NCBI GenBank assembly: GCA_948146395.1
Contig: OX411551.1
Location: forward strand, 43,062,796-43,126,795
Direction of reading: 5' to 3'
DNA length: 64,000 nt
Source of the DNA: Fragum whitleyi
Lineage: Eukaryota > Mollusca > Bivalvia > Cardiida > Cardiidae
Shown here piece by piece: positions 35,768 through 48,360 of the stretch; position 1 is the first letter of the stretch; the number at the start of each line of letters is the position of its first letter. The translations under genes and the position numbers were made by a program. The notes beneath the pieces are model-generated. The model was not told the origin of the DNA. It made no database searches and saw nothing but the letters and a program-made list of their open reading frames with translations.

Positions 35768-36484
35768 AACCCCCGTCATAGTGCTGTTAGTGGTATGTTG
35801 GTCTCCTAATCAAGAGGTCATAAGTTTGATCCTTAAAGGCCTTAATCTTCGTTTCTGACCATTCGGAACACCACTCGGCCAATCTCACGATCAACCTCGG
35901 ATGTACATAGACGGACTATTTTCAAAAATTACGGGAAAACCTTGGAAAAACTCGATGACGTCAGTTGAAATGGCGTTAGCCCTCGAAACTGTGAGTGAAA
36001 ACATTCGACGTCGCCAACGCTACTCGTTTAAGTCACTGACGTGAAACCATCATATCCTTATATGAATATCTTTAGATTCTTAAAGAAAGGCTGAACAAAT
36101 CTTAATTTTTGAGAATGATTCGTCATTCTCGAAAATTAAGTTTTTTTCAGTCGTTATTTACTGTAAAAGATATAAATCTACTGTGCTAGTTTTTCTTCCA
36201 CTGTTTCCGCCTAAAAAAACGCACGATTTTGTTACATACCCATCCGCCTTACATACATCCGAGGTCTGTTGCAGTTTACGGAAATGGCCGAGTGATGTTC
36301 CGAATGCGTTTCTGACATGTGTCTTCCATCAATAGGTTGATAATTGGAGACCAACCTTGGATGAGGGAGGGATGTTGTGGTAGAACGAGAGAGGGAAATA
36401 TGAGGAACCCATGGTTAGATTCTCTAGCTGCTACGACATATGCGGAAAGATGTTAAAAGCGGAGTTAAACTCCATTGACACTTA
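35768..36484. repeat. Degenerate SINE pieces in inverted arrangement
   Basis: 35768-35850 resembles a worn tRNA head (CGTCATAGTGCTGTTAGTGG, AAGTTTGATCCTTAAAGG). CATTCGGAACACCACTCGGC at 35864 is inverted at 36290 (GGCCGAGTGATGTTCCGAAT), and CCTCGGATGTA recurs inverted near 36258. A SINE body follows (CATCAATAGGTTGATAATTG to GCGGAGTTAAACTCC). A separate palindrome around GAATGATTCGTCATTC lies at 36090-36141. Confidence 0.45.
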
Positions 36485-38282
36485 ATATTTCACTCGGCCA
36501 AAAGGCAAATCAAATTTGCTATTATTCTACTGTAAAGGGAGGTAAATCTAGCTTGTTAAAACTCAAAATACTGTCCTAGTTGTCTATACAAATATACCCA
36601 GAGTTCAAAATCTAATTTTAACTTGGGGTATTCACCCGGGTTTTACATTATCATTTTACAAGGAGTGTCAAAATCTGCAGGTAGAAATTGACAGGTGTCT
36701 GGATTATGTGCTATAACAGAATTTGGATTTTCGTATGGAATTGGGATTTGCACGACTCGCAAGTAAATGCTTTTGGAGTACTATCAATTTAAACGTTTAC
36801 TTTTCTGTAAATTGCTAAAACTCAAATACTGCGTCATGGTGATAGTGTATATCTAGGGTTTTCTGCTAAAATCTCGTAACTATAGGTAGATTTTGCTCGG
36901 TGAGCCGTGAAATCTACTTTTAACGGTTTAATTCCCGTGCTTTTCTTTTAAAAAAACGATAAAACAGGTTTAAAAAATACCTTAAAAAGATACAAATTAT
37001 CTTACAGATGTATCATATGCTTTTTAAATATACCTGATATACCTGTGGTAATAGATTCAACGCCTACGTCAGAGCTCAGTTTTGAAAATACACCTATACT
37101 GCTTGTTTGAAGCTACAGTTACGAGGTTTCGGGAAGCAAATCGATGGTGTTGTCTTGTTCTATATTTTTGGAGTATTCAATTTTTGCACCTGCAGTTTAC
37201 TTGCAGTTTTCTGGACGTTTTTAGGTTTAAATACTCCATGATGAAATAAGCGAGTCAACCTTGGCAGATTTTTTTTTTGTTTGAATTTATGGGCGCTGTC
37301 AAACAAAAAGGAACTTTCTGTGAACTCTGTTAACTGATAAATTTCAGTGAATATACTTACAATCATCATTTCATTATTTTTTTGATTACAAAAAGTAATT
37401 TGAGATATGTTGATTTAAACGGGAGATAGATATAATGGATTAACTTCAATCCGACGTCAAAGCTAATTGTAACGTAGGGGTTCACCAGTACTTTGCGTAG
37501 CTTAAAGAGATCGGTTACATCAAAGATACATTTGTTAGAGTAAATTTTCGGAAGGGGAATGAAAGGTGTGATATTCAGTCTATTAATAATGGAAAAAGCT
37601 TCTAAGTGTAGAAAACGCGAGCAGTCACGCAGCCTGGCAAGTAATGAAATTGCTTAGACTTTTGAGCTTTGGGCCATTTACGTGCAAAAGAAATCACTTA
37701 ATAGTCTTTTTAACATTTAGTAACAACTCATTTTAGACAACTCAGTTGAGACTACTCATTTGAGCTCTTCTAAATTCGGAGGTAATCCGAGGTATTGCTA
37801 TAGCATTGTTGTTGTCGTTGTTGTCGTCTTGCTAAAACATTTACACTTTGTGATATCTCTTTTTCTACTAAAGGCATTCACTTGAAACTGGACACATATA
37901 CATGTATTTACTGTCAAAAGAGCAATCTACTATGATGGACTAAAGAAACGCAAAAGTCAGTTTTGATGCATTTTCCCAGCCTTCCTTAGTAGTGGAGTTT
38001 TTTAAGAGATGAAAAGAGTATTTGTAGATTTCATGGATGTATGAAACTAAAAACCCAATCACAATGTATTTCTGCTCTTAATCTTTTCTTGGTAGATAAA
38101 ATGAATTTTCAATTTTTGCCTGTTTAAAGTCCCTCAGTGTATAACATAAAAGTGCATAATTCTGGATGCATTTTGTGCGAGTTATTCCCCTTTTTCGACT
38201 TATATTGTTAAATCGGCTATCAAGCATCCAACATTCAAGTTTAGTCACCCGTAGGTGGTGTCCTTGTTGACTATGTCAAATT
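36485..38282. other. No feature seen
   Basis: AT-rich sequence with only short chance frames. Confidence 0.4.
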
Positions 38283-38440
38283 AAGGTAGTGGACTAGTAA
38301 TAGTTCCGCAACGTTTCGAAGTAATGAACTTAAACAGTCTTAACCGAGGTTTCCTAATGGTATTCATTATGAAACCTCGGTTAACATTGTGATGCTCATG
38401 AGTGCCGAAATGTTGCGGAACTTTTACGGGTCCACTACCT
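38283..38440. repeat. Foldback MITE with AAGGTAGTGGACCC ends, copy 2
   Basis: AAGGTAGTGGACTAG on the left and ACGGGTCCACTACCT on the right, with the inner inverted pair AACCGAGGTTTCCTAATG / CATTATGAAACCTCGGTT. Confidence 0.75.
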
Positions 38441-38456
38441 GAAAAAAGTTAATTAA

Positions 38457-39423
38457 GGTTCATGTAAAGTGTTTGAGGCCCAATTTTAAGGGCATTCATT
38501 TGCCAAGAATAAGCTGTATGTCCAGGAATATTATATATCAAAATGAAGCTATTTATGAGCACAACCAGTTGAAAAACACCAGACTGTTATAACTATAGCG
38601 GTATAGCCAAAACATTGTGGAAAAGGGTCATTTTGTACAGAACAAGCAACTGCATGACAGTTGGATAAAATTGGCTCATATTTTAACAAAGTCTAGCCTA
38701 AAGTACCATCCAGGTAGTGCTACAACCATTGGTATAAAACTCAGCCCCAAAACGTAGTTATGCAAGCAATTTATTTTGACTTATTTTATAAACACATATG
38801 TCATATATGTCATTCTAATTTTGTAAACGTGTAGATCTTTTTAGGGTATGGTGTGTTATCACAACATAAATAGATATTAATTGTTTATATACCTATAAGG
38901 TTGTTTAGCAATATTTCAAATTCTATTTCACAGAATGATAAATATATAGTAATATTGTAGATCATTGAATTAAATAAAAACTATAATTTGAAACAAATCG
39001 CAGAAAATATTTCACAATATTATGGTGTGATGTTGCACCATACCTAACATCTATTTTGAAAACAGACCAAACCGGTTTGACATGTATGTTGACAAAATAA
39101 ATGGAAATTGATTGTTTCAAAAGAGCCTTTTGAGACTGAGTTTTATATCTAAGGTTGTAGCACTACCTGGATAGTACTTTAGACCGTACTTTGTTAAAAT
39201 ATGGGGCAATTTTATGCAGTCGTCATGCAGTTGCTTGTTCTGTACAAAATGACCCTTTTCCACAATGTTTTGGCTATACCGCTATAGCTTTGGCGGTCTT
39301 ATGTTGCCTAACTGCTTGTGCTCACGAGTAGCTACATTTTGATATATAATAAACCTAGACATACTGCTTTTCTTGGCTAATGAAGTGCCCTAAATATTGG
39401 GTCTCAAACACTTTACATGAACC
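38457..39423. mobile_element. 967-bp foldback element flanked by TTAA
   Basis: Two arms of about 300 bases (38457-38755 and 39128-39423) are inverted copies: GGTTCATGTAAAGTGTTTGA at the left, TCAAACACTTTACATGAACC at the right. The innermost part is TATAAAACTCA / TGAGTTTTATA. TTAA lies directly outside both ends (38453-38456 and 39424-39427), the duplication expected for piggyBac-type insertion. The 370-bp centre is AT-rich and non-coding. Confidence 0.75.
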
Positions 39424-39639
39424 TTAACAACCACCCAAAGATATTGAAAAGTTCTTTACACCAAACGCGATGCGGTTACATACATAAGTTTGATCATGTG
39501 TTCAGAATCACATCTCAATGAATTAAAAAATAATCTCTTCACGTCTTATTTTATAACATGATCAGACTAAGAGGTAAAACGTTTATCATTATTCAGAGAT
39601 AAAGAAAAGATGGGGTAACACCGGTCTAAAATCGTTATT

Positions 39640-39725
39640 TTTCGATGGAACCTATATTGTGAGTACTCATTTAAATCGTCTCGAAGAGACGATTTAAATG
39701 AGTACCATCAACATAGGGTTCATGT
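39640..39725. repeat. Palindrome with perfect 20-bp arms
   Basis: Perfect 20-base arms at 39663-39682 and 39686-39705 are separated by GAA. Looser pairing extends outward (GGAACCTAT / ATAGGGTTC). The GTCTC...GAGAC core recurs in the palindrome at 47229-47279. Confidence 0.75.
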
Positions 39726-40664
39726 TTTAACTTACGGAATACTTTGATTTAAAATCCAATTTATCCCCTCTATCTGTTACTCTGATTATTACTCGGATTT
39801 CTTTTAGCATACAGGTTATCCGCGTACTCAAAATTTTCATTTTATTCATTTATTTTATTTTTGTTTATATATTTATTTATTTCAATTTCCGTATGAATAT
39901 TTAAGTAATTTTCTGCCAATCAACATGCACCAAAACTGTTGGTAATGACTGACACTGTAATATTGTTTAATACAAACTCTTTGCTGGTCTTGAGTAAGTC
40001 ATAGATGGATTTCTAATGATGAATCTAGTTTGACAGTACAGCCAAAAATGAGAAAAAGATACGCTTTCAAAGTAAAATGTTCGATTGGTTTAATTAAAGC
40101 AAATTTTGATCGCCAAAAATTGAATAGATTCTATATTGTTTTGGTGTACTTCAATTTTATTGCATTTAGCATAACCTACTTTTTCATGGTAGATCGATTC
40201 AGAAATCAATAATACCTCTAATCTACCATTTATTGACTATCTATGCACTGTATTTCAATAGAGAATTTGAACATAAAGTTTTCGTAGATAAAACGATTAC
40301 TTTATATACGGGGTGCAGATATATATACTTTTGTATTCGTTCTTATATATGTTACAAGTGTTGTAAAAATATACTAAAGAAAGTTTCGATTTTACCCTAC
40401 CAACAATTTTTGTTTATGCAGAAGAAGTTGTTAGCTTATTACTAGGAAAGGGAAATATGCTTGAGTTGTCTTTTTGCCCAAAATTTGCACGAAATAGTTC
40501 GATTAAAACTCGTAAATGGCTTCCTTTGATCGCCGAAACCCGAAATTATGTCAAGGCATTCCTGCGTTTAGGATGACAAAACGGTTCAGACTGTTTGAAA
40601 ATTATACCCCGCTTTGCACGCATGCTGGTCTTTTTTGTGTGTTATCGTACTGTAACTCAATATT
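39726..40664. other. No feature seen
   Basis: AT-rich with short chance frames only. Confidence 0.4.
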
Positions 40665-40964
40665 GCATTCAGCAAAAGCCGCCGTCATAGCGCAAGTGGT
40701 ATCGCGTCTGACTGTCAATCTAGAGGTCCCGGGTTCGATCCCCGACAGCGGCACTCATTCTTTCTAACTATTAGTCTGTCACCAATGGGTTGATAATCGC
40801 AGGCTTATGTTAGATAGTAGCTGGAGGCTAGGAAAGGATGTGGTGGTTGTACTGGTAAGAGAAATACCAGGAATCCATTGTTAGGTGCTCCAGCCGCCGC
40901 GATATAACTGAAAAACTGAAAGCGGCGTATAACTCCATTCAATCAATCAAGCACTCAGCAAAAG
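40665..40964 (+). mobile_element. tRNA-derived SINE with target duplication
   Basis: Element 40679-40950. A box TAGCGCAAGTGG, B box GGTTCGATCCC, body CACCAATGGGTTGATAATC and CCAGCCGCCGCGATATAAC, tail (CAAT)n. GCATTCAGCAAAAG (40665) and GCACTCAGCAAAAG (40951) flank it with one mismatch. Confidence 0.8.
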
Positions 40965-41066
40965 TTGCTTTTAAGCGACTCTTCATTGAAATCAATAAAG
41001 TCTATTACCTGCTTTTTATTGAATTCGTAAATGTAGACTAAAGAAACTGAATATCATGCCATAGTT

Positions 41067-41506
41067 TACAGTTGGTTACATCGTGAAATTGGCGTTCATC
41101 TTAATCGAAACCATTCTAAATTACTCACTCGGCACTCCATGCATTCATTCCAAACGCTCACTCAAACCATTCTAAAACGCTCAAAATTACGAAAAAATAG
41201 AAGTTCAACAACTAAATTAAAAAAAAAATAAAGATATAAAAAATGGTAATTTCACATACATACTTAAAATCTAAAGCGTCTGATTGGTAATTGAGGTAAT
41301 CGGAAACTATTTATAGAACATGTATGCAAATTTTATTAAAGGGGGGTAATTAATACCTCTAATTTTGTTCATCCTGAACAAAATTATTGATATTGGATTC
41401 CCTCCCTTAAATTTCACAGAAAACTCGCCCCACACACTCATTCAATTTATTCATAAATCATTCCAAGATGATTCATCTTGTCAATTTCACGATGATTATA
41501 ACTGTA
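41067..41506. mobile_element. MITE, 440-bp TA-flanked family
   Basis: Left TACAGTTGGTTACATCGTGA, right TCACGATGATTATAACTGTA. The central palindrome reads TTTTGTTCATCCTGAACAAA. Confidence 0.75.
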
Positions 41507-41685
41507 TGTAATCCAACTATGGTAATTACATGTATTTTATTGGAAGACGTTCTCGTTGACTTAAATGCAAATAATTTTGGGTATGCAACTTTTTTATGCG
41601 TGCAATCAAAGTAGTTATATAAAAGAGAATGTTTGTAGTTTTTTTTATGGAGAATAAACGATATTCTCTTAACCTCTCAGACAAT

Positions 41686-41914
41686 AGAGCCAGTGCGTGA
41701 CAATTCGAGCAATTTATTGTGTGCGTGATGGAAAGGCGTTCAGTAGCCTGGATACTCACGCAGTCCAATAAAATTGATTTTGGCTTGTGAATAGCGCTTT
41801 GGGTCCATTGCCATCTATTGAGCGTATGGTTAAGACTCTGATCAGACTGCGCGATCTGAGTCTCAACGTTGCGCAGGTATGAATTCGTTGGAAATGTCAC
41901 GCACAGGCTCAATT
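41686..41914. repeat. MITE, GTGCGTGACATTTCC family
   Basis: Left GAGCCAGTGCGTGACAATTC, right TTGGAAATGTCACGCACAGG then CTC. The interior shows TCTGATCAGACTGCGCGA. Confidence 0.65.
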
Positions 41915-44644
41915 GGAAATGGCGCATCCAGACATTAATTGTATACATTTTGCCGGTCACAAGAGAGTGATGATAATTAAAAATGCAAATCAGTATGCTC
42001 TGACATTCATTATTTAAATTAAAAATATCATAGGATTGGCTTCTTAGGGGTCGAAACAGGCGTAATTTGGCTGCCTGACAGGAATCCATTCTTACGCAAA
42101 ATATACAGTATGTATATACACCAAATTCATGATTTGAAACGTGACAATGAAGGTATTTTCAGGGGTTTGAGTGCATAAACCATAAAGAGGTTTATCTCTT
42201 TTGTGATTCACAATGATTTAAATTTTGTCTCTAATGAAACACTAAATGAAATTTTACAGATATAATGCAGGCTATAACATTTTCAATAGGCTATCAAATT
42301 CTTAATTTCAAAATTATGGTAAAATTCTCAAAGAGATGGTTATTTGGGGCTTATCCAATTTATGTATTAAAAACGCAAACATTATTGTGCATGCTACATT
42401 TAGTTTTATGAGATAATATGTAACATAGTTCGTTCTTAAGTTCTCAAAGAGTGAATGTGTTCTTATTAAAAATGTAACATTTGAATTCTGAATGGAAGAA
42501 TCCCAATCGACATAATATCGTTTTTCCTAATAAGAAAATTCAAATCTACATTTTTGAAAGCAGCGTTTTACTCTTATATACGTAATTGCATTTCACAAAC
42601 AAAGCATGTATTTTCAATATTTAAATACATGCTTTGATAGTGATGTGCAATCACGTATTGCTTAAGAAAGGATATTTATATGTAGAAGTCTAATTCTAAT
42701 GACCCATTAAATATGATGCCACACATTTCGAACGTTTGACAACCAAGAAGAAATTAAGAGAAAGGTCGAGACACACTGTGGAAAATGGAGGAAATGCTTG
42801 TCACAAGCAATTTCTTCAATGTCTAAAATGCTTCCATTCCCAAAATACAAAGTTTTTTTTAAAAAACTCTATACAAATAATTATATTAGTCTAGTGTATT
42901 CCTAAAACCTATCCGTTTTCACTAGCATATGAAACGAACAAGAATGTTGGACTTTACGACATGGTCCTAACCTTCTCGATCCGATTGGTCATGAAGGGTT
43001 TGTTCAAATCGGACTCGGTTTCGACCCGAGTTAACCGGGTTTCGATCTGAACGACATCTATTTCGACACTAGTGATGTCATTTTAACCTTTCAACCTCGA
43101 CGCTTCTGATCCTGGGCCAGGCCGGTGTTACTTGGGTTCCAAAATGGCGTCGGAAATAGTGCACAACAATTCGATTACATAAAACAAATGTTCTCTATTA
43201 CTTTAAACGACAAATACATGTATTTTTTTCTTAATTTATATAGTATTTTGAACGAGTTTATCACATTTCTTAATGGGATAACGATATTTCATAGTTAATT
43301 ATTAATTGTAGCGGTAAATGTGAAGTTTGTTTACTACCACCAGTGAGTAACTCCGTTCACATGAATGTCTTTTCTGCGCATGCATATTACAGTCAATTTT
43401 AGATTATTACATCGTCTCACGCGTCTCCCGGGCTGCCGTTTGAATTTCCCCTAGGTGATTTTAATTCACTCAGAAGGCATACCTGAGAGTAAAGTTCAAA
43501 AATAAGATTTTGTTGAAAAAGGTACACATGTACTTCTTCTACCTGTCCTTTAACATTTTTACTCATTTTATGCGATTGACTCGTTTTCAGGGAAAATATT
43601 ATTTGTTCGTTCAATAGCTTAACGCACCTAAGAAAACGTACATTAATAAGGATACAATATAGAAAAACATATCCTTTTTCCCCAGTGTTTGCTGTACAGA
43701 TATATAAAGCCTTATTACTTCAAATACCGTCAAACAGAAATTGTTATTTATGTACATCATCTTTAAATTTGGACAAGTGAAATATTTTGTCGTCTTTTGG
43801 CGGAATTAAGCAAACAGTTTCTGTCAAAATAAACGAGATCCAACCGCATCCGTAAAAATAGTTATTTATAAATGCACCCCGAATGACCTGGATTATGCAT
43901 AAAATTGCGATCCATGTCTGACTGCACAACATGCGCAGACTGACTTGGGTCGAGATCTTTTTACTCATAGCTGATATTCTGAAACTAGAATGATCGTTCT
44001 ACCTTCACGTATAAGAATGTTTTCATGACCTACGTCGCGGTAGTGAAATAACCCCGTCGAATATTTTTTTATATTTCGCGAGTGTTATTACACAAGTGAA
44101 GTAACTATGCAAATGAGCCAAGAACGTATAGCAACGTTATAGTTTCGTTGTAAAAATGACGTCATAATGCAATTCGAAAACGGCGCTAAATGTATCGCGG
44201 AATAACTTGAGCCGATACATTTCTGGAAATACCTCGATTTTATCTAAAAGAAAATCATGTCATATTTTAAAAAGAATATCAAAATTGTGCTCATAAAATA
44301 CTGAATTTATGAAACTCGTCATTTAAAACATAAAAACTCGGCGTAGCCTCGTTTTTTTCTATTTATAGATGACTCGTTTAATAAATTCGGTATTCATTGG
44401 CTTCTGATTCAATACCCTCTATCCAATAGGCGAGCTTAAGTTTTTCTCCACTGGATCCCATTTCTTTCCAGTAGTTATTTTTTCTGAGTTCCCAGATGGG
44501 CCTCTATTTACGTGACGGACAAAATGTACAAAATCATCGTCGCGTCTATTGTAACGCGAAGCTGAAATACTTCACCAGCATTTCGCCGTCTTACGAAGAT
44601 TCCACAAAACTGTGTAAGACGGATTGTACCAATCTAAATTCTTT
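41915..44644. other. No gene or clear repeat seen
   Basis: AT-rich sequence. The reading frames present are short and match no family. A small inverted pair lies near 42605-42640 (AAAGCATGTATTT / AAATACATGCTTT). Confidence 0.4.
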
Positions 44645-44735
44645 CCTTCAAAACTCGCCCATCCAATTCACTCGATTTCACCCAATCTTCATTCCAATAC
44701 AAATCTCCCTATCAAATTCACGATGTTCGTAACTA
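44645..44735. repeat. End fragment of the 440-bp MITE
   Basis: AAAACTCGCCC...CAATTCACTC through TCAAATTCACGATGTTCGTA then ACTATA matches the right end of the family. Confidence 0.5.
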
Positions 44736-44784
44736 TATATTGAAGGAAATATGTTTACCATATAAATTTCTGTCTGTTCCAAAG

Positions 44785-45200
44785 ATTGTCAAATTCAAAT
44801 TCCTTCATTGGTTTGAATAATTCAGATATAGGATTGTCACCAAGAACATACAAACAACAACCATATAAGACAAAACTTTTCAAATAAGTGTATATCAGAT
44901 TGGTATTTAATCTATGAACTGATATAAAATACCAGCATACATATCAAGAGCCAGATTCAAATCCTGATACTTTAACACTTTCCTGTTTTACAAAATTTTG
45001 GACCTGTCCAAATTCAAAGGTTTTGCAGACTAAATTTAAAGTGGATTTGATTTGAAAATTAACCATTCGGTAGGGTAGAAAATAGTGTGGAAAAAGAAGA
45101 AATTGCTTGTCAGAAGCAATTTCTTCTTTTTTCACAATGTTTTCTCAATCATAAAATCACAGGCACGTTAAAAGCAGGGATTGAACAGCAAATGGTTAAT
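44785..45200. repeat. Segment resembling two MCT-gene intron regions
   Basis: 44788-44866 resembles 13810-13880 in intron 1 (ATAGGATTGTCACCAAGAAC versus ATAGGACTGTCATCAAGAAC). 44975-45200 resembles 34310-34480 just before the last MCT exon (ATCACAGGCACGT, AAAAGCAGGGATT, AACAGCAAA, GGTTAA). No exon match follows it. It holds its own palindrome AGAAGAAATTGCTT / AAGCAATTTCTTCT. Confidence 0.5.
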
Positions 45201-45586
45201 TCCAAATCATTGCAACCAGAGCTTGAAGAAAGCTGTAATTGTTACCCTTTAGGATCACAATAACGATACCTACCCAAAATTAATCATTTTTAATATTAGT
45301 AATTTAATGGAATCCATGTCAAATTATAAAGGTAACGATGACCCTAAAAGCGTGCATATCTTATAATATATGTGCACTACGTATAAGTTTATATACAAAA
45401 ACGAAATATATTAAATAACAAGATCTAAGACCCATCAGACATAAATGGAACATTTGGAGAGTGCTTAAAGTATCTTACAGAGTCATACTGCGTGGACTTC
45501 ACATGATGACTGCGGTAAAAGTTTTCCGCACTCAACTGATCTTTGAGACTCTAGAATTATAATTCTTTCTTCCTGTAAAAGAATTT

Positions 45587-45897
45587 TCAAAATACGGTCT
45601 GTCGCCACCATAGCGCAGTTGGTTAGGCATAAGACTTCCAATCTGGAAGTCGTGGGTTCGATCCCCGGTGGCGGCAATATCCTTTCAGACGTTTGTCTCT
45701 CACCAATGTGTAGATAATCGTAAAACAATGTGAGATAGCAGTCGGAGGCTAGGAAAGGGTGAAATGATAGTACAGGTGAAAGAAATACCAGGAATCCATT
45801 GTTAGGTGCTCCGGCCGCCGCGATATAACTGCGGAATTGTTGAAAGCGGCGTAAAAACCCATTCAAACAAACAAACAAACAAATCAAAATACGATCT
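45587..45897 (+). mobile_element. tRNA-derived SINE with target duplication
   Basis: Element 45601-45883. A box TAGCGCAGTTGG, B box GGTTCGATCCC, acceptor arms that pair, (CAAA)n tail. TCAAAATACGGTCT (45587) and TCAAAATACGATCT (45884) flank it with one mismatch. Confidence 0.85.
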
Positions 45898-46295
45898 CTG
45901 AATGACCTTTACCATCTTCACGAGTCAAGAGGTATCGAATCGACAGCTCCTTCTCGATAATCAGATACCGTATTTCCTATAATGAAAGCGCCCTCCCTAA
46001 TAGTAGCACCCTTATATTTTGTACCAAGAAAACCCACTTCAATGGCCTAAAATTTAGGAACTTTTTGAGACTTCACTTCTAATTTGAGATGAATTTCTTC
46101 TAAACAATCATTTATATGATTGTTTAAAGGAAATTCACCTCAAATTAAAGGGAAAAAGACCTTCCCGGGAGCGTTTATTAGCAGAAATACGATAAGTAGA
46201 ACGTTTGCAACCCTATGTACGACAAGATGGAATTTTACTGGAATCAATGTCTCTTTGTTAATACTAGATTGTCATCTTTTTGTGGGACGGTCGAA

Positions 46296-46600
46296 TACAG
46301 TTTAAAAACATCGTAAAATTGATACTCACTGCGATCAAAACCATTCAATATCACTCACTCAGCGCTCATTTTATTCATTTCAGCCACTCACTCAAATCGA
46401 TCAAAAACGCTCCGAAAGCTTTAGAAATATTTCGAAATATTTCATTTCGATCAACATTTAATCTAAATCGATCAAAATCCCTACGATTTCATTGGCTTGT
46501 GTGGATTTTAAAATGTCATGAAGACACACAAACAGAAAAATAGCGTAGATTTTATTAATGGGGGGTAATAAATATCGCTAATTTTGTACATCTTGCGTCA
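46296..46600. repeat. 440-bp MITE, truncated at its centre
   Basis: It begins TACAGTTTAAAAACATCGTA and runs to the central AATATCGCTAATTTTGTACA, where homology stops. Confidence 0.55.
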
Positions 46601-46736
46601 TATTTCGACTCTGCTGCGAAAATCCCATTTTACATAGAAAGAAAAACAAATCGACAAAAAACTCTGATTAACCAGCCTTACACCAAGAGGTCACGGAGAC
46701 TCAGGTAAGCGATATGAACCTACCGGTATCTTGTTG

Positions 46737-46984
46737 TCAAGATTATGATGCCACTTGTGAAATACGAAACCCCGGGTTTGGCGAAACCGTGGGTTTTGTC
46801 TAGAAATTCTTGAGAAATGTTCAAATATTCTACATTAACACTTAAGTTTGCTTTGGTAACTGATGATTACGATGCCACCTGTGAAATACGAAACCCCGGG
46901 TTCGACGAAACCGTGGGTTTTGTCTAGATTTTTTTGAAAAATTTGTGAATATTCCATATTAACACTAACGTAAGCTTTGATAAC
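46737..46984 (+). repeat. Tandem duplication, 124-bp unit, two copies
   Basis: GATGCCACYTGTGAAATACG starts at 46747 and 46871. Both copies carry GAAACCCCGGGTT and GAAACCGTGGGTTTTGTCTA. Confidence 0.85.
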
Positions 46985-47228
46985 TGATAAATCTGATAAA
47001 ACTAATAAATACTTCTAAAACTTGCAAATCAATGAACAAATATATATACACTGAACGAACTTCTGAACGGCCACCTTGCATTTTACCTTGCAAGTACGAC
47101 CAATCTTGCTCGAACGACCACGTCTATTAAGCGACCATTTTTATTAAACGACCGTTTTCAAAATTTCCTTTCTTTAAACAAAATATCTCACAAAGTACGT
47201 AAAAATCATCAAAAATGTATCATATTTT

Positions 47229-47279
47229 GTTAAAACCCACCAGAATCGTCTCCATGAGACGATTCTATTGAGTTTTAAC
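47229..47279. repeat. Palindrome with GAATCGTCTC core
   Basis: GTTAAAACCCA...GAATCGTCTC, CAT, GAGACGATTC...GAGTTTTAAC. Same core as the palindrome at 39640-39725. Confidence 0.65.
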
Positions 47280-48009
47280 AGCATAGGATTATTAAGAATT
47301 TCACAATAATATGCATATTCAATGGTTAAAATTTGTTTCTTATTTGTAAACAAAACGTGTGTTTAGCGGCAATTTTCTAAAAAGACCGCTTTTTGGTGGT
47401 CCCGTAAGTGGTCGCTTAAAAACAGTTTTCCTGTATCTTCTATTTCTATATGAAAGGTAGTTCAATTTTGCATATTCTAAAGAAGTATGGCTTTCATTCT
47501 TCGTCCTTGGTTTCTGTAGCAAACTGTCAATAACAAGAAACATCCTTTAAGAAAGTCACAAAAGTTGTTCATTTCGCGAAATTTCAAAATTTTAATCCAA
47601 GAAAACTTAATTCTATAAGTGACAAGCTTACATGGACATATCATGTCAGATAACAAATCATTGAAGAAAATAACAATGTCGTTGTTTTGTTTCTGACACA
47701 AGTATAAATTGCTACAAGAAGATCCTCCCCGAATATTTTTTCCTACTGCAATTTTTATACAAATGTAAATATCATTTTTTCAGCAAAAACCAAGTGGTCG
47801 TTTAGAAGCTCGTATCAAATTTAGAAACCGTGGTCTCTATCATATATAGTTTCGTTTAGATTTGAAAAGGCTATTTTGATGTGCCGTTCTGTTGTTGTTG
47901 TTGGTGGTGGTGTTTTTTGATGGATTTTTTTTTCGCAATAATTGATACGAAATAAATGATTTACAAACATAACATTCATATAGGCACCAAAAATATTAAC
48001 GTGATCAGA

Positions 48010-48281
48010 CATTTGTGACCCGTCGCGCGAAAAGGGACCATCTCGTAACTCTGTAAAATGAATATTTGAAAAAGAGATTGGGTCCAGCATAGGTCAACCG
48101 GAAGTCATGTTTCAAAGATTCTTCCATCGGAAGGTATATTGATCATTATAGATTCAGAAAATAAGCACAGTGCAAAAGGTGTCGACCCTAGTCGTTCTGA
48201 GCAATCAGCGCAGTCTGTCTATGGTCATACCTTTACGCACTACCCAGATGGTCACTTTTCGTGTGACGGGTCACATTTATT
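48010..48281. repeat. MITE with GTGACCCGTCGCG ends, copy 1
   Basis: TTGTGACCCGTCGCGCGAAA on the left is matched by TTTTCGTGTGACGGGTCACA on the right. The core has CTGAGCAATCAGCGCAGTCT. Confidence 0.7.
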
Positions 48282-48360
48282 CTTTCTGGCACGATTTCAT
48301 TATTTAAGTGCAGTGGTAAATTCGGGGTTAACCATTTTATCTCTGAGGTATCTCTTTTTT

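Noticed and set aside
41526..42089. 187-codon frame on the minus strand
   Set aside because: It overlaps a MITE (41686-41914), has no recognisable motif and no splice or start context; chance frame.
45483..45887. 134-codon minus-strand frame
   Set aside because: It is the SINE read in reverse; a similar frame appears over the SINE at 60039-60315.
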